Source: Candidatus Zhuqueibacterota bacterium
Lineage (GTDB): Bacteria > Zhuqueibacterota > Zhuqueibacteria > Thermofontimicrobiales > Thiofontviventaceae
Reading direction: 5' to 3'
Length of the DNA: 44,746 nt
Assembly (NCBI GenBank): GCA_016931935.1
Contig: JAFGDW010000258.1
Coordinates: 1 to 44,746 of the forward strand
The position numbers and the translations under genes are program-made. The stretch's first letter is position 1; the number at the start of each line of letters is the position of its first letter. Below, piece by piece: positions 34,444 to 44,264 of this stretch. The notes under the pieces were generated by a model. It was not told where the DNA came from, searched no databases, and was given only the letters and a program-made list of their open reading frames with translations.

Positions 34444-37400
34444 ATGACAATTTCGTCAAAGGCCAGAAGCTGTACGATGATAACATTAATAATTTCTGTC
34501 ATCGCACTCCTGCTTGGCAATCCGATATTTGCTTCGACAAATTTCCTGCAAAGCCAGGAAAATCTACAGGCTGAACTCGTTCTGACAGCTATCCCTCTCG
34601 GCCTGATACCGATCGAAACCGTTATGATAATCCAATGGAACCCGGCAACGAGCGGGGAATTTCACTATTCATTGGTGCCCGGTGGTGGAATACCCACGAA
34701 TTATCCAATGTCGGTTTCAGCATCAAAAATGCTGGTAAATAATGCAGGTGAAATGCAATTTATGTCTGATAATCTGGCAACCGGCGTTTACTACTGCATC
34801 ATCACCAGTGGCGCTGATCATTCAGCGGAATTTGTTGTTATTCGTGAGCCGAATACATCGCCGCGTATGACAAGTCCGAGAACCGCCAATGGCGAACCCG
34901 GCATTGATACAAATACGCCGAATTTCCAATGGGAAAGCGTGACCGGTGTCCCATTTTATCATCTTGTATTATCAGATCAGCCATTTACCGTTGAAAAGGA
35001 TGAATTCGGCAATTTGCAGGCAACCGGCGCCAATGTCATTTGGCAGGCTATCACATCCGAAACATCCATACAATATGGAACACCGGATCCCTCCGGCTTT
35101 TTTACTTATACTGAACCACCACCACTAGTCAAGGGCGTTATTTACAACTGGGTGGTTGTTAATAATTTTGCCAATAATCCGGCTGCTTCGTCCAGCGTCA
35201 CCAGTGGGCCAGTTAGGTTTAGCGTTGATGTATCGCCCCCATTTGAAGCGCCCGAAAATGTTGCACCGGCGCAAGGCGCTTTTGAAGATGGCAACATTAC
35301 ATTCATCTGGAGCGAAGTTGAAGGCGCTTCCTTATATCACATTTATCTGTCCCGTTTTGAGGAAGTGAAAGGAAGCGATGCTCTGGTATCGCTGTGGGAT
35401 GGTGTCACATCCAACAACCTTTTTGACTTGTCAGCAGGAGTGCTGCAACAAGAAGGAAAGTACTACTGGAAAGTGCTGGCACAAGACGAAAGTGGAAACG
35501 GTGCTATGGGTGATACAACATCGTTTTATTATTCCACCCGTTCCGCATTGGTCCACTTTTACTCAAAGGATATTCAGGGTACAAACTTACCACGCTCAAT
35601 GCTCACACTGGAATCACTCACTCATGGTACAAATCCGATGAGTATTCCGACTGATGATACTGGCTGGCTTGAACGCTCTTTGCCCCTGGGGACATATCGA
35701 GTGACAGGCGCCAAAGATGGCTTTCAAGACACGACGATTGTCTTCAGTTTGACAGTTGAAAATGAATTAAAAACAGTAATCGTTCCACTTACACCAAGCC
35801 CAAGCAGTGTGTATGGAAGCACGAAAAACAGTGGTGGCAGTCCGCTTGGTTTTGTGGTAGTGAACGCCGTTTCTCAATCGAGCGGTCTGATTAAAGAAGT
35901 AACATCAGATTTGAATGGTAATTTCTCAATTGGTTTGCCTCCCGATACCTGGATTCTTTCTGCATCAAAAAGCGGCTATAAGTCGTCATCAGCCAGGACG
36001 CTATATCTTGGTCCGAGTATTGATTTAAACCTTGATCTGTCGGGGAATGGTGGTCCGTTTGTGCTTACCAAAAACATGTACACGCTCAACGGAACAATTG
36101 CCACTCCTGAAGGCGAACCGATCATGAGTAGTACGGTCACTGCCACATCGGGCGATGAACAGGAAGTCACAATTACCGATGATAAGGGGCAATATCTGCT
36201 ATCATTAGGCGTCGGTGGCTGGTCGATTGAAGCAACAAAAGCCGGGTATGTAAGTCCGCAGCCACAATCAGCAAATATTATTGACCATAACGTTACACTG
36301 GATATTACACTAACACCAAAGGCAAACATCGTTTCCGGAACCGTATTTAGTATGGACGTTCCCCTGGCGAATGCCACAGTTAACGCCATTCCCAATTCCG
36401 GATCCACTATTTTGGCAACAACCAATGCCTATGGGCAATTTACATTAAGCCTGGGTCGTGGAACGTTTCAGATTGTTCCCAGCAAGACGGGTTACATTTC
36501 ACCTGATCCCCAACAGTTCTCACTTACTGTTGGTCAAACCATTTCAGGTATTAGTTTTGACATGGAACCGCAAAACTGCTATATCACTGGTGAAATTACG
36601 AGTGATGGATCGACACAGCTTTCTGGTGTAACCGTTACAAATGGCTCGCAGGTTGCAGTCACCGGAACGAACGGACGCTATACGTTGGGAGTTCTTGCCG
36701 GAACATATACGGTTTCAGCTTCCAAACAAGGCTATCTTGCCGGTGAAAACAGAGTTGTTACATTAACTCCCGGCCAAACACTTTCAGGTATTGATTTCGT
36801 TCTAACTCCAAACGCCAGTGTTTTAACAGGAACAATTACCAATGGTAGTCTGGCTGTTAGCAACGCAACGGTAACAGCTACCAATCAAACTCATGGTACA
36901 GTTGTTACAGCGAAAACAAATACAAATGGTGTTTTCTCGCTTAGTGTCACCGCTGGAACATACTCATTGTCCGCAGCGAAATCAGGATTTGTCTCGTCGC
37001 CGACATCCCGGAGCGTTACGGTTGCTCCTGGTCAAACAGTTCCTAATTTGAATTTTTCATTCGTGGAATACATCAGTTATATTTCCGGCGTCGTGAAGCA
37101 AAATACCACGCCATTACGAAATGCCAATGTGCTGGTCACTGGTATTGAGAATCCAAACCAGACGTATTCTACCGTAACCGGTGTCGATGGCACATTCAAC
37201 CTGAGTGTTCGTCCTGAGCTGTCGTATCAGGTAAAAGTAACAAAAACAAGTTACTATTCCAAAACCAGTACGACAAGCAAACTTTCTGTGGGTACCACAA
37301 CAAGCCTGACGTTTCAGCTTACTCCACAACAAAGTCTGATTACCGGATATGTTAAAAAATCTGATGGATCAGCGCTGGCGAATGCAGTCGTTCAGGCGGG

Positions 37401-40400
37401 CACATTTTCAGCTACAGCAAACAGCGGCGGATTTTACAGTTTGGGCATCGATGCCGGTACGTACACATTATCGGCACAGAAATCCGGCTATCTTCCGGGG
37501 TCGAAAAGCATTACGGTCAGTGTTGGTGATACACTGGCTGCAACCAATTTTACATTAACTCCCAATTACGCATCTGTTGACGGTACCGTAACCGGTTCAA
37601 TAACGGGTGTAGCCATTAGTGGCGCACTGGTAGTTGTCACTGAATCAGGGACCGGCCAGGGCGGATCAGCTTATACAAATGATCAGGGACATTACCTGAT
37701 TCAGAATCTGCCCGCAGGTGTTTATACGATTACCATAACGCATGTCAATTATCAGAAAGCCACTATCGAAAACAAGGCGTTTGCCGGTGGATCTACCAAT
37801 CGTGTCAATTCAACAATGGCGCCGAAAAATAGCATGATTGCCGGACGCGTCCTGTCGAATGGTAGTGGTATTGGCGGTGTTACTATCACTGCAAGCGCGT
37901 CAGGTGTGACAAAATCCACCGTAACCGGCCAACAGGGATACTACACCATAGCCAACCTGACGCCCGCGACGTTTACAGTCGGAGCAAGTCTGACTGGTTA
38001 CACAAGTTCGCCAGCCTCCCAAACGGCTGTTGTTACAGCGAACGACACAGTAACTGTAAACTTCAGTGTAGTTGCCAATCAGGGATCGATTACAGGTACT
38101 GTCACGCAGGGTGGTATAGGCAAAGGAGGTGTTCAGGTTGTTGCATCCGGCGCCAGTGGTAACTCAGGATTTATTGCGACAGCTACGGATGGTAAATACA
38201 CCATCTCCAATCTGGCAATGGATACATATACAGTTGCCGTAAATATTGATGGTTATTCATCATCACCAGCAAGCGCCTCAGTGGTTATGGGCGCCGGGCA
38301 AACACATACTGCGAATTTCGCTCTGACCCGCAATGTGGTGCAGATCACTGGTACAGTAAAAAATCAGGCAGGCAGTGCAATTGCCAATGTCAAGGTCGTA
38401 GGTCAATCTGCATCCGGAAGTGTGGAAGCAACCACAAATGCATCAGGACAATATACACTTAATAATATTGCACTCAATGCGCAATATCTTGTAAAAACCG
38501 ATTTATATGAAGAAGGATATTTAAACAGTGAAACGTCTGTGAACGTCGGAAGCAGTAATGTTTCCAATATAAATCTGCAGGTAGATATTGCAACAGCGCG
38601 CATTCGCGGAAATATTGGTATTGCCAATGCAAACGTATCCGCTTACAATTCAACCCGCGATTTAACATACTCAACGCTATCGCAGCCAGATGGCTCGTTC
38701 CGCCTTAGAGGATTATACGACGGCAATTATACTGTTCGGGTGAACATGTTGGGTTACAAAGGCTCTCCGTCAGAACAGACTGTTTCATCGCTGGTCATTG
38801 GTGAAATTCGGGAAGGCGTTAATTTCACCATGACAGAAATAAAAATTACAGTAGCCGGCAAAGTTACCAATTCATCGGGCACAGCTTTGGCCAATGTACC
38901 GGTACTGGCGTGGAGTTCCAGCGCCACCGGTCGGGACACCACCGATGCCAGTGGGAACTATTCCATCGCAAACTTGCCTCCCAGCGTGGAATATACAATT
39001 CAAACCAAATTACCGGTTATTGATTACGACAATAACTCAAAAACAATCACTGCTGGTGAATCCGATGTAACGGTTCCGGCAATTGCAGTCACAGTTCATA
39101 ACAGCACAATTCAGGGAACGCTTACCAACGATACTGGTGCGGCTGTTGCCGGTGCGATCGTTTCGCTCACCGGTGTCGACTCAGTCGTCTATTCCGACGC
39201 TGCCGGCGCCTATATATTTCCACATCTTTATCCGGGGAATTATACGATAACGGTAAGCAAAGAAGGGTATCAAACACCTTCCCCGGTTGATGTCAGTCTC
39301 AGTGAAAATCAAACATTAACCCGCGACATCTCCGGGCTTGCCCCGTTACGCAGTGCAATTTACGGTGTCGTCAGCGCTGCACAGACTCGCCTGGTAAATG
39401 CGATTGTCAGGATTTTTGATGAATCGACAAACACACTGATAAAATCGGATACAACAGACGCCGGCGGTATTTACAGCGTTCAGGACCTGAATATTAATTC
39501 AAGTTTTCGCATGACGGTCAATCGAACTGGCTACCAGGCAGGAGCTTCATCAGGTATTAGCCTTGCGTCCGGTTCAATGGTTCGCGACTTTACGTTAACC
39601 CCGATTCCTAATTCGATATTTGGAAAAGTGGTTAATAAATCAGCGAATATTAACGTTAGTCAGGCCGCAGTTCGTCTAAATGGGCTGGATGGTGGAACAT
39701 GGGCGGATACAACGGATTCGTTCGGATATTTCTCCATCGGTGAACTGCTGAGCGGGAGTTATGCGATTGTATCGGAAGAGGGCGATTTAATGAGTCCATC
39801 CCAAACCATAACGCTCGCAGCAGGTGAAGCCCAAAAAGTAACATTATTACTGGAAAAACCCGCAATTGTTGAAGGCCATGTTACGTATCAGTCCGAAGGA
39901 CGTTCCGGCGCTAAAATTCGTGCAACCAACACGTTGGCGGGAACAATCGCCAGCGCTACCAGTGACGCAGATGGCTATTTCAAAATCACCGGTTTGTTAA
40001 CCGGCGACTATACGGTAACCTGCGCAATCCAGGGATTCTCAGCAAGTCCGGCATCCTGGCCTGTGGCCATTCAATCGGGCGAAACCAAATCCGTTGACTT
40101 CACTCTGACAGGTGAAAACAATGCAATTATGGGAAGTATCACCGATGCTAATTCCAATGCCCTGTCCGGTGTGAAAGTTGTCATTTGGAACAGTTCATTC
40201 CGTGACAGCGTTTTCAGCGATCTTGACGGGCAGTACCAATTAACCGATCTGGTCGATGGAACGTATTCGGTGAAACCATCGCTGGCAGGCTATTACGATA
40301 TTGCCGCGACCACAACAACCTTATCGGGTGGACAACCGGCGCTCGTCGACTTCCAGATGACACCACTTTCCAATGCCATTTCCGGTTTTGTTAAAGATGG

Positions 40401-42744
40401 CTTATCAGGTAATGTTATTGCCAACGCGATCGTCACAGCAACCGATGCGAACTCGACAGTTTATACAGATACATCGGCAACTGATGGCAGTTTTCTGTTT
40501 GAATTAACAGCCGGAACATATCTGTTGCAGGCAACAAAAGCTGGTTACGAATCGGGAACCGCAAGCGAAGTAGAATTGGTAGCCGGGAGTTCCGCCAGCA
40601 AAAATCTTATTCTGACACCGATTTTCTCAACAGCAGCCATCACCGGTGTTGTTAGTAAAGGTGAAGAGGGAATAGCTGATGCCACGGTATCGTGCACATC
40701 ACTTACCGATGCATCTTTCACGCAAACGACAATGACAGATGCTACAGGTGCTTATTCTCTCACAAATCTGCCGACACCGGGCGAATATATCGTACAGGTT
40801 TCCAAAGATGGTTATGTGACACTTGGCTCACCAGTATTAGAATTGACTGAAGCCGGGCTGGTTTACGATTTTGGCTATCCCAGCGGACAGTTTAAATGGG
40901 TCGTTACCAGGGATGGATTTATTCCGGTTCCCAATGTAAAAATTCGCATCAATCTTGGATCTGCCGAACGAACATTGTTCACGAATAATAACGGCGAAAG
41001 TGAAACCAAAGACAATCTCGATGCTGGTGACTACCGAATTATTGTGGAAGCTGATGCCAAAAATGTGCCGCTTTCAAATTTCAACCGTTATCTGGCAAAG
41101 GACACCGTACTGGTGGAAGCACTTTACCTGCCGTTCATTCACACGCCAGTTACAAGTGTACCTGCATTGCAGTCATTAAAACTAACGGTTCAGACATTGG
41201 CTGTGCCGGAAGATACATTGTGGCTTTATACAAAACAGGTTGGCAAGTCCGTGTTTACACGCCAGGAAATGACCACTGACGGCAGTGCCGGTGATACCCT
41301 GCTCTACTCGGCAACAATTCCTGCACAAGGAGTCAGTGGTGAAATTTCATATTACTTACAAACTAATTATCAAAACCATGTTTACTCGCAGGCAAACAAT
41401 CCCAACGTTATAAATGTGACCCGTGAAGGATTGCTTACCAAACTTAATATTGAGAACAATACCAAACAAATACCGACCGGTGTGCCAACACTATTGCAGG
41501 TACGTCCTTATGACGGAGTGGACAAACCTGTTGTGCCGGACCAGGTCTCGTGGCAGATTATCAGTGGCCCCGGTGCGCTTTCCGATTACTCGGCTGATTC
41601 CACCAAAGTGTGGTTCAAGTCAATAGAAGATTCCACCACGCACGTTCAGATCACTGTGGTTCAGGATAATGTCACTCTGGTTGCGTCTATGACAATTGTC
41701 AGCGAGACAAGAGTGCTTGGAAGTCTCAAATTTCCTTCCCTGGGAGCAGTGGAACTTTCAAATAGAGAAAGTAAGGTATTCACCTATTCTGCTACTGATA
41801 CAAGTGGTCGAAATATGAGTGTCTGGCCTATCTGGAGATATAAACCGAAAAATAGCGGCATGTTAGTTGTGAGTGATGATTGGAATAGTGCAACATTTAC
41901 TCCGGACTCAAACTTTGTCGGACAGGTTAATATTTCTGTAAAGGACAGCTTGACAGGCACAGTTGCAGAATTTAACTCTGATGGCATAGCAGATGGTGAT
42001 AAAGGATTAAAAATATTCCAGGTCATTACAGCAACTAGCCAGGAAACTCATGTTACGGATAGTGAGGGCTTTGTCTTGACAATTCCTTCGGGTGCTGTGG
42101 ATGCAGGCGTTAGCATGAAAGTGAAATTGAGTAAACCTCAAATTCCTGATGTCAAACGCTACACCGGAAAATACAAAGTGTCCGGTAGCATATTTGACCT
42201 GAATACATCAGCACAAATTAAGGACGGAAAATCGTTCACGTTGCAACTCCCGATTCCGGAAGCAGTGCGACAAAAATCAGTAACCGTGGGCCATTGGGAT
42301 GTTAATGAACTGGATTGGAAACCGATGCAAAGCACACGTGTTGATACGACTGTGGTGGCAGCTACAACACACTTCTCACAATTCGCTGTGTTGCAGACAT
42401 CCGATCCATTGAACATCAAAGACATCACTCTGTTACCAAATCCGTTTACCCCAAACGATCCGTACGGCTTGCAAATTGGATTTAATTTATCGTCCAACGA
42501 TGTGGCCAAACCATTCGTCACCATTAAAATCTACAACATGGCTGGCGATCTGGTTCGCACGCTCGTGGACAATGAACCGATGGCGCCGGAATTATACGAA
42601 GCCGGTGGAGAAAGCACTCTTAAATGGGATGGCACTACCGATTCCGGTGCAGTCGCCCGAAATGGTCGTTACCTGGTTGTGCTGGAAGCAAAAGACAATA
42701 CCGGCGATAAACGCGAGATGAAAACCGTGGTGTTGATCAAGTAA
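34444..42744 (+). CDS. Giant secreted protein with about 22 carboxypeptidase-regulatory repeats and FlgD-Ig C-terminal domain
   Basis: 2,766 residues, starting after a strong AAGGAGG site. A signal peptide (to about Ala30) is followed by two fibronectin-like modules (TPNFQWESVTGVPFYHLVLS; ITFIWSEVEGASLYHIYLS). Residues about 368-2224 are about 22 repeats of about 84 residues, each with an opening (I)xGxV strand, a T/DxxGxY turn and a GxYTVxxxxxGY strand. This is the CarboxypepD_reg fold. Next come a beta domain (about 2225-2320), an Ig-like segment and a ZU5-like module (about 2536 on; GFVLTIPSGAV). The end (about 2663-2766; LLPNPFTPN, IYNMAGDLVRTLVD, LKWDGTTDSGAVARNGRYLV) resembles FlgD-Ig/sorting-type tails. 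It is probably a long extracellular filament or adhesin; no catalytic motif is seen. The neighbours are outer-membrane proteins. Confidence 0.85.
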   Translation: MTISSKARSCTMITLIISVIALLLGNPIFASTNFLQSQENLQAELVLTAIPLGLIPIETVMIIQWNPATSGEFHYSLVPGGGIPTNYPMSVSASKMLVNNAGEMQFMSDNLATGVYYCIITSGADHSAEFVVIREPNTSPRMTSPRTANGEPGIDTNTPNFQWESVTGVPFYHLVLSDQPFTVEKDEFGNLQATGANVIWQAITSETSIQYGTPDPSGFFTYTEPPPLVKGVIYNWVVVNNFANNPAASSSVTSGPVRFSVDVSPPFEAPENVAPAQGAFEDGNITFIWSEVEGASLYHIYLSRFEEVKGSDALVSLWDGVTSNNLFDLSAGVLQQEGKYYWKVLAQDESGNGAMGDTTSFYYSTRSALVHFYSKDIQGTNLPRSMLTLESLTHGTNPMSIPTDDTGWLERSLPLGTYRVTGAKDGFQDTTIVFSLTVENELKTVIVPLTPSPSSVYGSTKNSGGSPLGFVVVNAVSQSSGLIKEVTSDLNGNFSIGLPPDTWILSASKSGYKSSSARTLYLGPSIDLNLDLSGNGGPFVLTKNMYTLNGTIATPEGEPIMSSTVTATSGDEQEVTITDDKGQYLLSLGVGGWSIEATKAGYVSPQPQSANIIDHNVTLDITLTPKANIVSGTVFSMDVPLANATVNAIPNSGSTILATTNAYGQFTLSLGRGTFQIVPSKTGYISPDPQQFSLTVGQTISGISFDMEPQNCYITGEITSDGSTQLSGVTVTNGSQVAVTGTNGRYTLGVLAGTYTVSASKQGYLAGENRVVTLTPGQTLSGIDFVLTPNASVLTGTITNGSLAVSNATVTATNQTHGTVVTAKTNTNGVFSLSVTAGTYSLSAAKSGFVSSPTSRSVTVAPGQTVPNLNFSFVEYISYISGVVKQNTTPLRNANVLVTGIENPNQTYSTVTGVDGTFNLSVRPELSYQVKVTKTSYYSKTSTTSKLSVGTTTSLTFQLTPQQSLITGYVKKSDGSALANAVVQAGTFSATANSGGFYSLGIDAGTYTLSAQKSGYLPGSKSITVSVGDTLAATNFTLTPNYASVDGTVTGSITGVAISGALVVVTESGTGQGGSAYTNDQGHYLIQNLPAGVYTITITHVNYQKATIENKAFAGGSTNRVNSTMAPKNSMIAGRVLSNGSGIGGVTITASASGVTKSTVTGQQGYYTIANLTPATFTVGASLTGYTSSPASQTAVVTANDTVTVNFSVVANQGSITGTVTQGGIGKGGVQVVASGASGNSGFIATATDGKYTISNLAMDTYTVAVNIDGYSSSPASASVVMGAGQTHTANFALTRNVVQITGTVKNQAGSAIANVKVVGQSASGSVEATTNASGQYTLNNIALNAQYLVKTDLYEEGYLNSETSVNVGSSNVSNINLQVDIATARIRGNIGIANANVSAYNSTRDLTYSTLSQPDGSFRLRGLYDGNYTVRVNMLGYKGSPSEQTVSSLVIGEIREGVNFTMTEIKITVAGKVTNSSGTALANVPVLAWSSSATGRDTTDASGNYSIANLPPSVEYTIQTKLPVIDYDNNSKTITAGESDVTVPAIAVTVHNSTIQGTLTNDTGAAVAGAIVSLTGVDSVVYSDAAGAYIFPHLYPGNYTITVSKEGYQTPSPVDVSLSENQTLTRDISGLAPLRSAIYGVVSAAQTRLVNAIVRIFDESTNTLIKSDTTDAGGIYSVQDLNINSSFRMTVNRTGYQAGASSGISLASGSMVRDFTLTPIPNSIFGKVVNKSANINVSQAAVRLNGLDGGTWADTTDSFGYFSIGELLSGSYAIVSEEGDLMSPSQTITLAAGEAQKVTLLLEKPAIVEGHVTYQSEGRSGAKIRATNTLAGTIASATSDADGYFKITGLLTGDYTVTCAIQGFSASPASWPVAIQSGETKSVDFTLTGENNAIMGSITDANSNALSGVKVVIWNSSFRDSVFSDLDGQYQLTDLVDGTYSVKPSLAGYYDIAATTTTLSGGQPALVDFQMTPLSNAISGFVKDGLSGNVIANAIVTATDANSTVYTDTSATDGSFLFELTAGTYLLQATKAGYESGTASEVELVAGSSASKNLILTPIFSTAAITGVVSKGEEGIADATVSCTSLTDASFTQTTMTDATGAYSLTNLPTPGEYIVQVSKDGYVTLGSPVLELTEAGLVYDFGYPSGQFKWVVTRDGFIPVPNVKIRINLGSAERTLFTNNNGESETKDNLDAGDYRIIVEADAKNVPLSNFNRYLAKDTVLVEALYLPFIHTPVTSVPALQSLKLTVQTLAVPEDTLWLYTKQVGKSVFTRQEMTTDGSAGDTLLYSATIPAQGVSGEISYYLQTNYQNHVYSQANNPNVINVTREGLLTKLNIENNTKQIPTGVPTLLQVRPYDGVDKPVVPDQVSWQIISGPGALSDYSADSTKVWFKSIEDSTTHVQITVVQDNVTLVASMTIVSETRVLGSLKFPSLGAVELSNRESKVFTYSATDTSGRNMSVWPIWRYKPKNSGMLVVSDDWNSATFTPDSNFVGQVNISVKDSLTGTVAEFNSDGIADGDKGLKIFQVITATSQETHVTDSEGFVLTIPSGAVDAGVSMKVKLSKPQIPDVKRYTGKYKVSGSIFDLNTSAQIKDGKSFTLQLPIPEAVRQKSVTVGHWDVNELDWKPMQSTRVDTTVVAATTHFSQFAVLQTSDPLNIKDITLLPNPFTPNDPYGLQIGFNLSSNDVAKPFVTIKIYNMAGDLVRTLVDNEPMAPELYEAGGESTLKWDGTTDSGAVARNGRYLVVLEAKDNTGDKREMKTVVLIK

Positions 42745-42767
42745 TAACCGTAAATTCGATCATTCAT

Positions 42768-42800
42768 ACAAACCAGGTTTTTCCAAAAAACCTGGTTTGT
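42768..42800. terminator. Perfect 15-bp hairpin after the giant gene
   Basis: ACAAACCAGGTTTTT (42768-42782) pairs with AAAAACCTGGTTTGT (42786-42800) around a 3-base loop. It is not followed by a T-run, but the stem itself ends in A/T tracts, so it may work as a bidirectional terminator or processing site. Its core is repeated after the next gene. Confidence 0.65.
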
Positions 42801-42840
42801 GGAATTTGATATATTGAATATCATGTAAATGGAGAAAATC

Positions 42841-43848
42841 ATGAAGAATATAACCAATCATAAACGGATGCATCTCCGATATAAAAGCCTGGCCGCCACG
42901 AGCATAATCTGCCTGTGTCTGTGGCTTGTGCCATCAATGCCGGCTGTCAGTGGTGATGTCTCCAATATTACAGGCGCCTTTCTGGATGTCGGTCTGGGCG
43001 CCGCCCCAATGGGTATGGCCGGTTCCAACACAGTGCTCGTTCGTGATGTGCATGCTCTGTTAAGCAATCCGGCAGGGCTGACAAGTGTAAATGGTCAGGA
43101 ACTGGCTTTTTCCATGACAAAACAATTTTCCATTATTCCCTACAATGTTTTTTTATACGGGCAGAAAATTGAAGGCGTCGGAGGAATTGGCGTTGGCTTT
43201 CTAACTTCCGGTGACGATGCGTTGAAGGAAAACACGGTAATTCTGTCTTATGCCCGTCTGATAGCCAAAGGTATTGCCGGTGGTCTAACGTTTAAATATC
43301 GGCAGGCAAGCTATGGTAATAATGATGAAGGGATGTGGGATTATAATGGTGGCAATCGCCAGGTGACCGGTGATGCAAAAGGCTTTGGAATGGATATTGG
43401 TTTTCGCGGAAGGCTGGCCAAACAAATGGGATTTGGTATTCTGTTGAAGGATGTATTTTCCAGTGTGAACTACAATGCATCGAATGAAGTTGGTACAGCA
43501 AAAGGCGGGAGCGAAAGTATCCCCACGTCACTGGTGTTAGGCGTTGCCTATATTTCCCAGCGTTATCTGACGTTTGAATTCAACTTACGGAGCGGTTTGC
43601 ATGATGATACCAGCGACCGTTTTTACTTAGGCGCTGAGCGAGATTTATTTAATTTGATTGCGTTGCGTGGTGGCTTCAGTCAAAACGTTAATTCAGCCAA
43701 TGTCAATAGAAATTATACAGCCGGCTTCGGAATTGGCCGCGCCATCAAACCGATGATGATGAAAATTGATCTGGACTTTGCATATGTAATTAACGACTTC
43801 CAAAATTTTTATCATATTGGCTTGAAGCTTGAACGGAATACAAAATAA
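42841..43848 (+). CDS. PorV/UPF0164-like outer-membrane protein
   Basis: A 335-residue exported beta-barrel protein. ATG 42841 is chosen because GGAG (42831-42834) lies 6 bases upstream; the in-frame ATG 42829 precedes that site. A signal peptide ends around PAVSG. The mature start is GAFLDVGLGAAPMGMAGSNTVLVRDVHALLSNPAGL, the diagnostic motif of the PorV/PorQ-UPF0164 family, followed by strand-rich sequence (GGLTFKYRQASYG, FGMDIGFRGRLAKQMGFGIL) and the C-terminal FYHIGLKLER. In Bacteroidota, PorV shuttles type IX cargo. Here it follows a giant protein with a sorting-like tail, which suggests a similar partnership. That link is inference. The gene is bracketed by near-identical hairpins. Confidence 0.8.
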   Translation: MKNITNHKRMHLRYKSLAATSIICLCLWLVPSMPAVSGDVSNITGAFLDVGLGAAPMGMAGSNTVLVRDVHALLSNPAGLTSVNGQELAFSMTKQFSIIPYNVFLYGQKIEGVGGIGVGFLTSGDDALKENTVILSYARLIAKGIAGGLTFKYRQASYGNNDEGMWDYNGGNRQVTGDAKGFGMDIGFRGRLAKQMGFGILLKDVFSSVNYNASNEVGTAKGGSESIPTSLVLGVAYISQRYLTFEFNLRSGLHDDTSDRFYLGAERDLFNLIALRGGFSQNVNSANVNRNYTAGFGIGRAIKPMMMKIDLDFAYVINDFQNFYHIGLKLERNTK

Positions 43849-43864
43849 AAAATTGAAGCAAACT

Positions 43865-43899
43865 AAAAAACCTGGTTTCTTTGATAAACCAGGTTTTTT
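43865..43899. terminator. Bidirectional terminator between PorV-like and DUF5615 genes
   Basis: AAAAAACCTGGTTT (43865-43878) and AAACCAGGTTTTTT (43886-43899) make a 14-bp stem with a 7-base loop. T-runs occur on both strands. It lies between convergent genes. The stem core matches the hairpin at 42768-42800. Confidence 0.75.
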
Positions 43900-43916
43900 C
43901 GAAATAATATTACTTA

Positions 43917-44264
43917 TTAAATTGACAAATATAGTATTTTTTGTTTCAAATCAATCTCATTACAGCACTCATGAATCAATAACAATGTGTCAATAACTAC
44001 CCGAATTGCCAATTCTTGCTTAATGATTATTATACCTGGAATCATTCCCCCAATTTTTATGCGCTCATAAGCAAATCGCGGAATCGTTTCAACGTTATGA
44101 GTCAACAAAGCCAAATTTTGATTCAGTGCATATTTAAGAACTGTCTGATTATCTGCTCCGGTTAGCCCAATATCTTGTATTCTTATAATTTTTATTTTTG
44201 AATTCCTTAACGCAACTCCCCGGAGAATATTGTTATTAAAATTCTCATCAGCCAGAAATTTGAT
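43917..44264 (-). CDS. DUF5615 PIN-like toxin candidate, ATC start, active-site Asp replaced
   Basis: About 115 residues read from the minus strand. They match the DUF5615 (Mut7-C-type PIN-like) family: KFLADENFNNNILRG at the start, DIGLTGADNQTVLKYA in the middle, LLTHNVETIPRFAYERIKIG, and IDTLLLIHECC then KILYLS at the end. The family normally starts MKFLADE; here the Met position is ATC (44264-44262) and no ATG, GTG or TTG lies upstream before a stop. The family's LLTHD is LLTHN, losing an acidic residue. It overlaps the DUF433 gene by 17 bases, the usual antitoxin-toxin order. It may use a rare ATC start by translational coupling, or it may be decaying. An internal TTG (44114) would give only 65 residues. 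Confidence 0.7.
   Translation of the reverse strand: MKFLADENFNNNILRGVALRNSKIKIIRIQDIGLTGADNQTVLKYALNQNLALLTHNVETIPRFAYERIKIGGMIPGIIIIKQELAIRVVIDTLLLIHECCNEIDLKQKILYLSI

Noticed and set aside
35546-41115. Possible CRISPR or tandem DNA repeat array
   Set aside because: The periodicity is at protein level (about 84 residues); the DNA of neighbouring repeats is diverged and in one long open frame.
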